DNA from: Microbacterium oleivorans
GTDB lineage: Bacteria > Actinomycetota > Actinomycetes > Actinomycetales > Microbacteriaceae
DNA length: 64,000 nt
NCBI RefSeq assembly: GCF_001644225.1
Contig: NZ_LSTV01000003.1
Coordinates: 248,001-312,000, forward strand
Direction: 5' to 3'
This document shows positions 19,924 to 28,520 of the stretch, piece by piece; the first letter of the stretch is position 1, and each line of letters starts with the position of its first letter. The position numbers and the translations under genes were made by a program. Under the pieces are notes generated by a model, which saw nothing but the letters and a program-made list of their open reading frames with translations, searched no databases and was not told the DNA's origin.

Positions 19924-20255
19924 GCGTCGACGTCAACTGGCTCGCCTTCGTCCAGGTCTTCATCGCGGCGCTCCTCGCCGCCGCGACGGTGGTCGCTTTC
20001 TACGCGATCGGTCTGCGTCTGCTCGTTCGGGCGGGACGGGTGCCGGTGGTCATCCCGGCCACCTTCACCGATGCGCTGACCGTGATGACGCCCAAGGAGC
20101 AGAAGCGCGCCGCCAAGGCCGCGAAGAAGGCCGCCAAGAAGAACCCGCTGAGCCCGGCGCAGAAGCGCGTCGCCCTCGTCGGCGCCTACGCCGCATTCGC
20201 TGTCTGCGGCCTGGTCGTACTGGGCGGGCTCCTGCTCATCCTCTTCAACCACTGA
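19920..20255 (+). CDS. Small two-helix membrane protein coupled to PiT
   Basis: 111 residues with one N-terminal and one C-terminal membrane helix. They are separated by a strongly basic, Lys/Ala-rich cytoplasmic segment (KEQKRAAKAAKKAAKK). The ATG overlaps the pit stop codon, so it is part of the same transcript and probably an accessory subunit. I know no function for it. Confidence 0.75.
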   Translation: MSVDVNWLAFVQVFIAALLAAATVVAFYAIGLRLLVRAGRVPVVIPATFTDALTVMTPKEQKRAAKAAKKAAKKNPLSPAQKRVALVGAYAAFAVCGLVVLGGLLLILFNH

Positions 20256-20279
20256 TCGCCGCGCGTCCGGGGGCGTCAA

Positions 20280-20285
20280 TAGGCT
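20280..20285 (+). promoter_or_regulatory. -10 box for the leaderless metallophosphatase gene
   Basis: TAGGCT ends 7 nt before the ATG at 20293. Confidence 0.6.
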
Positions 20286-20292
20286 GGGCGGC

Positions 20293-21195
20293 ATGCAGCC
20301 CGTCTCCTTCGGCCGCCATGCGCCCGCCGTCCGCACGATCGTCCACCTGAGCGACACCCATCTGCTCGCCGGCGATCGCCCGCTCGGCGGCGCCTACGAC
20401 GCCACGGGCGGTGTGACGGCGGCCCTCGCGGCCGTCGAGCGCACCGGCATCCGCCCCGACGCGATCGTCGTGACGGGCGACCTCACCGACCTGGGGGAGC
20501 CCGCCGCCTACCGCCGGCTGCGCGAGCTCGTGGAACCGATGGCCGCGCAGCTGGACGCGCCTGTCGTGTGGGTCGCGGGCAACCACGACGAGCGACCCGC
20601 CCTGCGAGAGGGGCTCTTCGACGAGCCGGGCTCCCAAGCGCCGCTCACCGCGGTCCACGATCTCGGCGGGCTGCGGCTGGTCGTCCTCGACTCCACCGTC
20701 CCCGGCTGGCACCACGGGCTCGTCGATGCGGCGCAGCGCGAGTGGCTCCGCGAGGTGCTCGCCGAACCGGCGCCGCTCGGCACGCTGCTCGCGTTGCACC
20801 ATCCGCCGATCCCGAGCCACATCCCGTTCTTCGACATCCTCGAGCTGCGCGAGCAGGACGAGCTGGCGGCCGTGCTCGCCGGCACCGACGTGCGCGGCAT
20901 CCTGGCCGGTCACCTGCATTACTCGACCTCGGGCACCTTCGCCGGCATCCCCGTGAGCGTCGCCTCGGCGACCTGCTACACGATGAACCTGCAGCGACCG
21001 GCGACCGAGGTGAACGGGATGGATGCCGGACAGTCCTTCCACCTCGTCCACGTCTACGACGACACGATCACGCACACGGTCGTCCCCGTGGTCGAGGCGC
21101 CGACGGGGGACTACTTCTCGGCCGAGTGGGTGGAGCGGATGGCCGCCCTCACGCCGGACGAGCGCCTCGAGGCCTTCTCCCGCAAGCCCGCCTGA
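20293..21195 (+). CDS. Calcineurin-like metallophosphoesterase (CpdA type)
   Basis: 300 residues with all five metallophosphoesterase blocks in order: LSDTHLL (residues about 17-23), GDLTD, GNHDER, HHPPIP and GHLHY. These bind two metal ions in the active site. The layout matches class III cyclic-nucleotide phosphodiesterases such as CpdA and Rv0805, which hydrolyse cAMP and other phosphodiesters. The C-terminal extension (about 250-300) resembles the Rv0805-like tail. No signal peptide is present. Confidence 0.85.
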   Translation: MQPVSFGRHAPAVRTIVHLSDTHLLAGDRPLGGAYDATGGVTAALAAVERTGIRPDAIVVTGDLTDLGEPAAYRRLRELVEPMAAQLDAPVVWVAGNHDERPALREGLFDEPGSQAPLTAVHDLGGLRLVVLDSTVPGWHHGLVDAAQREWLREVLAEPAPLGTLLALHHPPIPSHIPFFDILELREQDELAAVLAGTDVRGILAGHLHYSTSGTFAGIPVSVASATCYTMNLQRPATEVNGMDAGQSFHLVHVYDDTITHTVVPVVEAPTGDYFSAEWVERMAALTPDERLEAFSRKPA

Positions 21196-21200
21196 GGCTC

Positions 21201-21231
21201 TTGACTTCGAGCGCACTCGAAGTCCTACCGT
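21201..21231 (+). promoter_or_regulatory. MerR-type promoter/operator of the merR-AKR operon
   Basis: TTGACT (-35, 21201-21206) and TACCGT (-10, 21226-21231) are separated by 19 bp instead of the usual 17. The spacer holds a perfect 9-bp dyad, GACTTCGAG and CTCGAAGTC, around CGCA (21203-21224). A long spacer with a central dyad is the hallmark of promoters activated by MerR proteins through DNA twisting. The merR ATG starts 6 nt past the -10, so the regulator mRNA is leaderless and autoregulated. Confidence 0.88.
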
Positions 21232-21237
21232 GAGGGC

Positions 21238-21623
21238 ATGTCCCTCCTCTCCACCTCTGCCGGCGCCTCCATCGCCGAAGCGGCGGACGCGACCGGCGTC
21301 AGCGCGCACACCCTCCGCTACTACGAGCGTGCGGGCCTGATGCTGCATCCCGTGGACCGGACGTCCTCGACCCACCGGCGCTACTCGGACGCGGACCTCG
21401 TCTGGATCCGCTTCCTCGCGCGGCTCCGCTGGACCGGGATGCCGATCGCCACCATGCGTCGCTACACCGAGCTCGTGCGCGAGGGGGACGCGACGATCGC
21501 GGAACGGCGTCGACTGCTCGTCGAGCACCGGGAGGTCGTCCGCCGCCGGCTCGAAGAGGTCACGCTGAGTCTCGCCGCCATCGACCACAAGATCGACATC
21601 TACGACAAGGAGATCACCGCATC

Positions 21624-21627
<4 letters not shown>
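21238..21627 (+). CDS. MerR family transcriptional regulator
   Basis: 129 residues. The winged helix-turn-helix is at the N-terminus: SIAEAADATGVSAHTLRYYERAGLM, then RRYSDADLVWIRFLARLRWTGMPI. It ends in the dimerisation coiled coil (RRRLLVEHREVVRRRLEEV). There are no metal-binding Cys, so it resembles the stress- or small-molecule-sensing branch of the family. It overlaps the aldo/keto reductase gene (ATGA) and controls both through the dyad at 21203-21224. Confidence 0.9.
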
Positions 21628-22607
<980 letters not shown>

Positions 22608-22615
22608 GGTCTGCG

Positions 22616-22650
22616 GGGTGCGGGGATAGGCTCGTCCCATCCCCGCACCC
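22616..22650 (+). promoter_or_regulatory. 12-bp inverted repeat enclosing the aspA promoter
   Basis: GGGTGCGGGGAT (22616-22627) and ATCCCCGCACCC (22639-22650) are perfectly complementary with 11 bases between. The loop contains most of a TAGGCT -10 box (22627-22632). It may be an operator over the aspA promoter, or a terminator-like hairpin for the aldo/keto reductase, although it has no T-tract. Confidence 0.55.
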
Positions 22651-22672
22651 TGTGACCCACAAGGACACCGCA

Positions 22673-24130
22673 ATGGCACCTGACGCGATGACGCGTACCG
22701 AGACCGACTCCCTGGGATCGATGGAGATCCCCGCCGACGCCTACTGGGGCATCCACACCGCGAGAGCGCTCGAGAACTTCCCGATCTCGATGCGTCCCAT
22801 CTCCGTCTACCGCGACCTCGTCGTCGCCCTCGCGATGGTCAAGCAGGCCTCCGCGCGCGCCAACAAGGAGATCGGCGTGCTCGAGGCATCCCGCGCCGAC
22901 CTCATCGACCGTGCGGCGCAGCGCGTCATCGACGGCGAGTTCCACGACCAGTTCGTCGTGGGCGTCATCCAGGGCGGCGCCGGCACCTCGACCAACATGA
23001 ACGCGAACGAGGTCATCACCAACATCGCGCTCGAGATGGCCGGCCGTGAGAAAGGCGACTACGCGTTCCTCTCGCCGATCGACCACACGAACCGCAGTCA
23101 GTCGACGAACGACGTCTACCCGACGGCGATCAAGGTCGGCCTCGGCCTCGACCTGCAGTCCCTCCTCGAGGAGCTCGACCTGCTGCGGCAGGCCTTCCTG
23201 AAGAAGGCCGACGAGTTCCACGACGTGCTCAAGGTCGGCCGCACCCAGTTGCAGGATGCCGTGCCCATGACGCTCGGGCAGGAGTTCCACGGCTTCGCGA
23301 CGACGCTGGGGGAGGACTACCACCGGCTCCGCGAGAACGCGTACCTGCTCTACGAGATCAACATGGGTGCGACGGCCATCGGCACCGGTATCACGACGCA
23401 CCCCGACTACTCCGGCTCGGTGCTCCGCCACCTGCGCGAGATCAGCGGTCTCGACCTCGAGACCGCCGAGGACCTCGTGGAGTCGACGAGCGACACCGGC
23501 GCGTTCATGTCGTTCTCGTCGTCGCTCAAGCGCAACGCCATCAAGCTCTCGAAGATCAGCAACGACCTGCGGCTCCTCTCGAGCGGCCCGCAGGCGGGCT
23601 TCGGCGAGATCAACCTCCCGCCCCGACAGGCCGGCTCGAGCATCATGCCCGGCAAGGTGAACCCGGTCATCCCCGAGGTCGTCAACCAGGTCGCCTTCGC
23701 CGTCGCGGGCGCCGACCTGACGGTGACGATGGCCGTCGAGGGCGGGCAGCTGCAGCTGAACGCGTTCGAGCCGGTAATCGCGCACTCGATCTTCCAGTCG
23801 ATCACCTGGATGCGTCGCGGTATGCGCACGCTGCGGGTCAACTGCGTCGACGGCATCACGGCCAACCGCGAACGCCTCGGGACGATGGTCGGGTCGTCGG
23901 TCGGCGTCATCACGGCACTGACGCCCTTCATCGGCTACACCGCCGCCGCGGCCCTGGCCAAGACTGCGCTGCTCACCAAGCGGAACGTCGGCGACCTCGT
24001 CGTCGAGGCCGGCCTGATGTCGCGCGACGAGGTGGACAAGCAGCTGTCGCCGGCACGCCTGTCGGGGCTGCAGGCGGTCACGCGGGCCATCCCCGTTATC
24101 ACGAAACCCGGTGACGTAGAGCAGCACTGA
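22673..24130 (+). CDS. aspA: Aspartate ammonia-lyase
   Basis: 485 residues from ATG 22673, which follows AAGGAC; an in-frame GTG 21 bases earlier is less well placed. The enzyme deaminates aspartate to fumarate. Family signatures are GIHTARALENFP, the substrate-binding AGTSTNMNANEV, QSTNDVYPTA, and the fumarase/aspartase mobile loop GSSIMPGKVNP containing the catalytic Ser. Length and wording favour aspartase over class II fumarase. A TAGGCT -10 box implies a leader of about 33 nt that starts inside the palindrome described at 22616-22650. Confidence 0.88.
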   Translation: MAPDAMTRTETDSLGSMEIPADAYWGIHTARALENFPISMRPISVYRDLVVALAMVKQASARANKEIGVLEASRADLIDRAAQRVIDGEFHDQFVVGVIQGGAGTSTNMNANEVITNIALEMAGREKGDYAFLSPIDHTNRSQSTNDVYPTAIKVGLGLDLQSLLEELDLLRQAFLKKADEFHDVLKVGRTQLQDAVPMTLGQEFHGFATTLGEDYHRLRENAYLLYEINMGATAIGTGITTHPDYSGSVLRHLREISGLDLETAEDLVESTSDTGAFMSFSSSLKRNAIKLSKISNDLRLLSSGPQAGFGEINLPPRQAGSSIMPGKVNPVIPEVVNQVAFAVAGADLTVTMAVEGGQLQLNAFEPVIAHSIFQSITWMRRGMRTLRVNCVDGITANRERLGTMVGSSVGVITALTPFIGYTAAAALAKTALLTKRNVGDLVVEAGLMSRDEVDKQLSPARLSGLQAVTRAIPVITKPGDVEQH

Positions 24131-24210
24131 TTGCCGGTTGTCTGGGAGAACGGTGAACGCTAGCGTCGGGGTCGTAATCCCGGCCGATGACCGACCAGAA
24201 GGACACTCCC

Positions 24211-24654
24211 ATGACTGATCCCAACCAGCCGAACTCCCAGAACGTCCCCCCGGCACCGCCGGCCTACGAAGCGCCCGCCTACAGCAACGCGCCGCAGTAC
24301 AACGCCGCCCCCTCGGGCGGATCGACCCCCGGCCGCACCATGGCGATCGTCGCGCTGATCCTCGCCATCATCCCCGGCACCCAGGTGATCGGTCTCATCC
24401 TCGGCATCGTGGCTCTCGTGCAGAGCCGCAAGGCCGGCGCGAAGAACGGTTTGGCGATCGCGGCGATCATCGTGAGTGTCGTGCTGCTGATCATCGGGAT
24501 CATCGTCATCATCGCCCTCGTCTCCTTCGCCGCGAGCGTCGGAGGCGATCTGATGACACAGGTCAACGCCTGCCTGGAGGACCCGACCGGGTCGGTCACG
24601 TACCAGGGGATGACCTACACCTGCCAGGAGCTGCTGGAGCAGTCCGGCTACTGA
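24211..24654 (+). CDS. DUF4190-type small membrane protein
   Basis: 147 residues from ATG 24211 (AGAAGGAC upstream). A Pro/Ala/Tyr-rich cytoplasmic N-terminus of about 40 residues precedes two membrane helices (MAIVALILAIIPGTQVIGLILGIVAL and GLAIAAIIVSVVLLIIGIIVIIALV), the DUF4190 arrangement. Two Cys occur in the extracellular end. Function is unknown. TAGCGT at 24161-24166 is a likely -10. Confidence 0.75.
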   Translation: MTDPNQPNSQNVPPAPPAYEAPAYSNAPQYNAAPSGGSTPGRTMAIVALILAIIPGTQVIGLILGIVALVQSRKAGAKNGLAIAAIIVSVVLLIIGIIVIIALVSFAASVGGDLMTQVNACLEDPTGSVTYQGMTYTCQELLEQSGY

Positions 24655-24668
24655 TCCGAGATTCGGAA

Positions 24669-24710
24669 CGACGAGAGCCCTGGATGCGCGGCATCCGGGG
24701 CTCTTCGTCG
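24669..24710. terminator. Bidirectional terminator between the DUF4190 and FAH-family genes
   Basis: A stem of about 19 bp with one bulge (24669-24687 with 24691-24710) and a 3-nt loop, followed by TT on the plus strand, lies between two convergent genes. Confidence 0.75.
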
Positions 24711-24717
24711 TTGCGGG

Positions 24718-25587
24718 TCAGTCGGTGATCCGGCAGAACGTCGTCAGCTCACCGATGCCGTCGATGCCGACCGTGACCGTCGAACGGTCGCGGAGGAAGA
24801 TCTGCGGATCGCGGGAGTAGCCCGCGCCACCGGGGGAGCCGGTCGAGATGAGGGTGCCGGGGAGCAGGGTCGCCGACCGCGAAAGGTAGGAGACGAGCTT
24901 GGCGACGGGGTGGATCATCTGGCCCGTCGAGGCATCCTGCACCGTCTGCCCGTCGACGACGGCCCAGATGTGCAGATCCTGCGGGTCGGGGATCTCGTCC
25001 GCAGTCACGACGAAGGGGCCCGTCGGGGTGAAGCCGTCGAATGACTTGCACCGCGACCACTGCGCCTCGGAGAACTGGATGTCGCGGGCCGTGATGTCGT
25101 TGACGACCGTGTAGCCCCAGACGTGGTCGAGTGCGTCCTCGAGCGCGACGTCGCGGGCCGCTGGGCCGATCACGACACCGAGCTCGGCCTCGTAGTCGAC
25201 CGACTGACTCAGCGAACGTGGCCAGGTGGTCGTCTGGCGGTGCCCGCCCAGGGAGCCCGGCCACAGCGTGAAGATGGTCGGAGCGGCGTCCGCCTTCAGT
25301 CCCAGCTCGCTCGAGTGCGCGGCGTAGTTCAACCCGACGGCGATCGTGACGGGCGTGTCGAGGATCGCGGACGCGAACACGGGGGAGCCCAGCGGCATCC
25401 ACTCGACCTCGAGGTCGGCGGCCGCGTCCCGGACGCGGGCGAGGAGGGCGTCACCTCCTTCGATGAGCCGCTGCAGGCGCGAGGGTGCACCGTCGAAGAG
25501 GCGCGACACCACCGTCGCGCGATCCTCCTCGACCAGGACCAGCTGCGGCTCGTCGACTCCGTCGGGGACAACGTGGGCGAAGCGCAT
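24718..25587 (-). CDS. Fumarylacetoacetate hydrolase family protein
   Basis: 289 residues. The C-terminal FAH domain shows the family's metal-binding Glu and Asp set (VDYEAELGVVIG, then VVNDITARDIQ). Further landmarks are the KSFDGFTPTGP and GTLISTGSPGGAGYS segments. Relatives cleave C-C bonds in aromatic breakdown products or decarboxylate oxaloacetate; the substrate is unknown here. The ATG lies 6 nt after TAGCCT (minus strand, 25594-25599), so it is probably leaderless. It is divergent from the PrsW gene. Confidence 0.87.
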   Translation of the reverse strand: MRFAHVVPDGVDEPQLVLVEEDRATVVSRLFDGAPSRLQRLIEGGDALLARVRDAAADLEVEWMPLGSPVFASAILDTPVTIAVGLNYAAHSSELGLKADAAPTIFTLWPGSLGGHRQTTTWPRSLSQSVDYEAELGVVIGPAARDVALEDALDHVWGYTVVNDITARDIQFSEAQWSRCKSFDGFTPTGPFVVTADEIPDPQDLHIWAVVDGQTVQDASTGQMIHPVAKLVSYLSRSATLLPGTLISTGSPGGAGYSRDPQIFLRDRSTVTVGIDGIGELTTFCRITD

Positions 25588-25593
25588 GGTCCC

Positions 25594-25599
25594 AGGCTA
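25594..25599 (-). promoter_or_regulatory. -10 box for the leaderless FAH-family gene
   Basis: TAGCCT on the minus strand ends 6 nt before the ATG. Confidence 0.55.
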
Positions 25600-25639
25600 T
25601 CGTCCCCGTGCGCGGCGGCGGCTCGTGCGCGCCCGCCCC

Positions 25640-25645
25640 TAGGCT
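25640..25645 (+). promoter_or_regulatory. -10 box for the leaderless PrsW-like gene
   Basis: TAGGCT ends 6 nt before the ATG at 25652. It lies back to back with the FAH-family promoter, about 40 bp away. Confidence 0.6.
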
Positions 25646-25651
25646 GAGCGC

Positions 25652-26809
25652 ATGTCGTTCCCGTCGCCGCTCGCGCAGCCGACCCATTCGATGCCGGCGA
25701 CGCCCCCGCCGGCTCCGCCGCGCCCGGACCTGCCCGTGCCCACGCCGGGAGCCGGGCGGACGATCCTCTGGATCGTGGGCATCGTGCTCGTCGTCGTGGC
25801 GCTCGGCCTCGCGGCCTACTTCCTGACCTTCCTCGGCCCCGTCGCCGCGGTCGTCGCGGGGGTCCTGGCGCTCGTCCCGCTCGCGCTCGTCCTGGTCGCG
25901 GTCCGGATCATCGACCGCTGGGAGCCGGAGCCCCGCGGCCTGGTGGTCTTCGCGCTCGCGTGGGGGGCGGTGGCATCCGTCGCCCTCACCCTCGCGGTCG
26001 ACCTCGTCATCGGTCTCGTCGTCCCGCAGGTGCCGGAGACGTTGTCGGCCGTCGTGCAGGCGCCGATCGTGGAGGAGCTCGCCAAGGGCGCGGGGGTGCT
26101 GCTCGTCTTCGTCGCCGCGCGCCGCGCCTTCGACGGACCGGTGGACGGTGTCGTCTACGGCGCCCTCGTCGGGGCGGGGTTCGCCTTCACGGAGAACATC
26201 CTCTACTTCGCCGACAGCCTCATCACCGAGGGTGTCGAGAGCGCCGCCTACACGTTCTTCCTCCGTGGGGTCCTGTCGCCGTTCGCGCACGTGATGTTCA
26301 CGGCAGTGACGGGGTACGCGCTCGGCCGGGCCGCGCGGATCGGGCTCCGCGGCTCCGCGGCGACACCGCGGTGGCTCCTCGGAATCGTCGGGGCCATCGC
26401 TCTGCACGCCCTCTGGAACGGTTCCGCCGTGTTCGCCGACTTCTTCGCCCTCTACACGACACTCCAGGTGCCGCTGTTCGTGCTGTTCATCGTCGGTGTC
26501 GTCCTGCTGCGACGCGAGGAGGCGCGGTTGACCCGCGCGCGACTCGGCGACTACGCCGCGGCGGGGTGGTTCTCGCCCGGCGAGGTCGACATGCTGGCAA
26601 CCCGCGCCGGTCGCGCGCGTGCGGTCGCCTGGGCGCGGACACTGCCGGGGGATCGGTCCGCGGCGATGCGGCGTTTCATCGCCGAGGCGACGTCGCTGGC
26701 CGCCGCGCGGCAGCGCGTCGTGACCGGCCGCGACCCTGCGGCCGCCGCCGACGAGCGCGTCTACCTCGAGCGCGCCACGCGGGCCCGCGGCGACGTCCTC
26801 GCCCGCTGA
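25652..26809 (+). CDS. PrsW family intramembrane metalloprotease
   Basis: 385 residues with a Pro-rich cytoplasmic N-terminus and about eight membrane helices. The PrsW motifs are visible: VEELAKG (paired Glu), GAGFAFTENILYF, SPFAHVMFTAVTGYALG and LHALWNG. In Bacillus, PrsW cuts an anti-sigma factor to start regulated intramembrane proteolysis; the substrate here is unknown and no anti-sigma gene is nearby. The C-terminal 80 residues are a soluble helical extension (RWRQ-type basic stretches). The end carries two hairpins. Confidence 0.84.
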   Translation: MSFPSPLAQPTHSMPATPPPAPPRPDLPVPTPGAGRTILWIVGIVLVVVALGLAAYFLTFLGPVAAVVAGVLALVPLALVLVAVRIIDRWEPEPRGLVVFALAWGAVASVALTLAVDLVIGLVVPQVPETLSAVVQAPIVEELAKGAGVLLVFVAARRAFDGPVDGVVYGALVGAGFAFTENILYFADSLITEGVESAAYTFFLRGVLSPFAHVMFTAVTGYALGRAARIGLRGSAATPRWLLGIVGAIALHALWNGSAVFADFFALYTTLQVPLFVLFIVGVVLLRREEARLTRARLGDYAAAGWFSPGEVDMLATRAGRARAVAWARTLPGDRSAAMRRFIAEATSLAAARQRVVTGRDPAAAADERVYLERATRARGDVLAR

Positions 26810-26828
26810 GGGGGACTGCCGGGGAAAG

Positions 26829-26879
26829 ACTCAGCGCCCGGTGCCGCGGCGATGCCTGCGAGTCTTCCGGGCGCTGAGT
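26829..26879 (+). repeat. 13-bp perfect inverted repeat after prsW
   Basis: ACTCAGCGCCCGG (26829-26841) pairs exactly with CCGGGCGCTGAGT (26867-26879) across a 25-base loop. A second pairing competes with it: AAGACT at 26826-26831 with AGTCTT at 26861-26866. No T-tract follows directly, and a conventional terminator lies 45 bases on. Confidence 0.6.
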
Positions 26880-26923
26880 TGGCCTGAAAAAATGATCCCG
26901 CGCACTCCCGACGCTGTCAAGAC

Positions 26924-26945
26924 CCCCGCCCGCGGCGGGGTTTTT
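26924..26945 (+). terminator. Intrinsic terminator downstream of prsW
   Basis: CCCCGCC-CGC-GGCGGGG followed by five T and an AT-rich run: the clearest rho-independent terminator in the window. Confidence 0.85.
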
Positions 26946-27030
26946 ATATTCATGGGAATAGGATCGGATGCGGCGACGTTTCGCTCTCACGACCGCCGGA
27001 TCTCTCCGGACCCCCAGACGAAGGACCACC

Positions 27031-27594
27031 ATGACCGACTCCACCGCGACCCTCGACATCCCCGGCTACAAGGCGGGGACCTGGATCCTCGACGCCTCGC
27101 ACAGCGAGGTCGGCTTCAGCGTCCGCCACATGATGATCTCGAAGGTCCGTGGCCACTTCAACGTCAAGGAGGCGACCCTCGTCGCCCCCGAGAACCCGCT
27201 TGAGGCCACCCTCGAGGCGAAGGTCGACGCGGCATCGCTCGACACCAAGGACGAGGGCCGCGACGGCCACCTTCGCAGCGCCGACTTCTTCGACGTCGAG
27301 ACCTACCCCGAGATCACCTTCACGTCGACCGGTGTGCGCGTCGAGGGCGGCGACTTCCTCGTCGACGGCGACCTCACGATCAAGGACGTCACCAAGCCCG
27401 TCACCTTCGAGGTCGACTTCGGTGGCTTCGGCACCGACCCGTGGGGCAACTACAAGGCGGGTGCGACGGCGAAGACCGTCATCAACCGCGAGGACTTCGG
27501 TCTGACCTGGAACGCGGCGCTCGAGACCGGCGGCGTGCTCGTCGGCAAGGACGTCACCATCGAGCTCGACCTCCAGGGTTCCGTCCAGGCCTGA
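27031..27594 (+). CDS. YceI family lipid/isoprenoid-binding protein
   Basis: 187 residues from ATG 27031 (GAAGGACCACC upstream). The YceI lipocalin-like beta-barrel is easily recognised: WILDASHSEVGFSVRHMMISKVRGHF at the start, then HLRSADFFDVETYPEITFTST and the ending VGKDVTIELDL. Family members bind long isoprenoid chains or amphiphiles. Many are periplasmic, but this one has no signal peptide, as is usual in actinobacteria. TAGGAT at 26959-26964 is a likely -10. Confidence 0.9.
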   Translation: MTDSTATLDIPGYKAGTWILDASHSEVGFSVRHMMISKVRGHFNVKEATLVAPENPLEATLEAKVDAASLDTKDEGRDGHLRSADFFDVETYPEITFTSTGVRVEGGDFLVDGDLTIKDVTKPVTFEVDFGGFGTDPWGNYKAGATAKTVINREDFGLTWNAALETGGVLVGKDVTIELDLQGSVQA

Positions 27595-27634
27595 CGGCTT
27601 TGACCACGGAGAGCGCCTCGGGTTGGATGGACTC

Positions 27635-28003
27635 ATGACTGCAGACCGCACCAAGCCCGAGATCGACGCGCCTCAGGGTCCCGCACCCGCTGACCTGGTC
27701 GTCCGCGACCTGATCGAGGGGGACGGTGCCGAGGCGAAGCCCGGCGACACCGTCACTGTCCACTACGTGGGTGTCGAGTACCTCTCCGGCGAGGAGTTCG
27801 ACTCGTCCTGGAACCGCGGCGAGAGCATCCAGTTCCCGCTCCGCGGCCTGATCCAGGGATGGCAGGACGGGATCCCGGGGATGAAGGTGGGCGGCCGGCG
27901 TGAACTCGTCATCCCTCCGCACCTCGCGTACGGTCCCGCCGGTGGACACTTCCTCGGTGGTAAGACGCTGATCTTCATCATCGATCTGCTCGACGTCGCC
28001 TGA
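27635..28003 (+). CDS. FKBP-type peptidyl-prolyl cis-trans isomerase
   Basis: 122 residues, a single FKBP domain. Typical segments are VTVHYVGVEYLSGEEFDSSW, FPLRGLIQGWQDGIPGMKVGGRRELVIPPHLAYG and the final TLIFIIDLLDV. It catalyses proline isomerisation during folding; with no signal peptide it acts in the cytoplasm. The ATG at 27635 lies 6 nt after TTGGAT, a weaker match to the leaderless -10 pattern, and has no ribosome-binding site. Confidence 0.92.
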   Translation: MTADRTKPEIDAPQGPAPADLVVRDLIEGDGAEAKPGDTVTVHYVGVEYLSGEEFDSSWNRGESIQFPLRGLIQGWQDGIPGMKVGGRRELVIPPHLAYGPAGGHFLGGKTLIFIIDLLDVA

Positions 28004-28016
28004 TCCGACGATCGAC

Positions 28017-28048
28017 GAGGGCCCGTTCGCTTTGGCGAGCGGGCCCTC
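28017..28048 (+). terminator. Intrinsic terminator after the FKBP gene
   Basis: A 14-nt stem (28017-28030 with 28035-28048, one mismatch) with a TTTG loop, between the FKBP gene and the rpsO promoter. Confidence 0.75.
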
Positions 28049-28073
28049 GGTCGTTCGAGGTCGTCCCGTCCTG

Positions 28074-28168
28074 TAGACTCCTGTGGTTGCCGTTCGATCG
28101 GCCGCGGATAAAGAGAGCCCACGCATCAGGCGTCGGGCGCCGCGCAACGAAGAGGAAGGGGATCACCT
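28074..28168 (+). promoter_or_regulatory. rpsO promoter and untranslated leader
   Basis: TAGACT (28074-28079) is a good -10 box; no clear -35 is visible. It leaves a leader of about 80 nt, AT-richer than its surroundings (GGATAAAGAGAGCC), ending in GAAGGGGATC just before the rpsO ATG. Leaders of this length often carry S15 autoregulatory structures. Confidence 0.55.
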
Positions 28169-28438
28169 ATGGCACTGGAAGCAGACGTCAAGAAGGCGAT
28201 CATCGAAGAGTACGCGACGCACCCCGGTGACACCGGATCCCCCGAGGTGCAGGTCGCGATGCTGACGCAGCGCATCAAGGACCTCACCGAGCACCTCAAG
28301 GAGCACAAGCACGACCACCACTCGCGTCGTGGGCTGTTCCTGCTCGTCGGTCAGCGCCGCCGTCTCCTGGGCTACCTCCAGGACGTCGACATCAACCGTT
28401 ACCGCTCGCTCATCGAGCGCCTCGGCCTCCGTCGATAA
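28169..28438 (+). CDS. rpsO: 30S ribosomal protein S15
   Basis: 89 residues, exactly the family length. It binds 16S rRNA at the central-domain three-way junction and helps bridge the subunits. Conserved rRNA-binding segments are present: [28 protein letters not shown] and the LLGYLQ...[12 protein letters not shown] end. In most bacteria rpsO is followed directly by pnp; here it is monocistronic with its own terminator, and pnp lies 12.8 kb further on. Confidence 0.98.
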   Translation: MALEADVKKAIIEEYATHPGDTGSPEVQVAMLTQRIKDLTEHLKEHKHDHHSRRGLFLLVGQRRRLLGYLQDVDINRYRSLIERLGLRR

Positions 28439-28479
28439 GGCACCGCACCCAGCGTTCAATCGCGCAAAACATTCTTGAG

Positions 28480-28508
28480 AAGGCCGCCCCACGGTGTGGG
28501 GCGGCCTT
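28480..28508. terminator. Bidirectional terminator after rpsO
   Basis: A perfect 13-bp stem (AAGGCCGCCCCAC with its complement) and a 3-nt loop between the convergent rpsO and 2OG-oxygenase genes. Confidence 0.85.
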
Positions 28509-28520
28509 CGTCGTTCCGGA

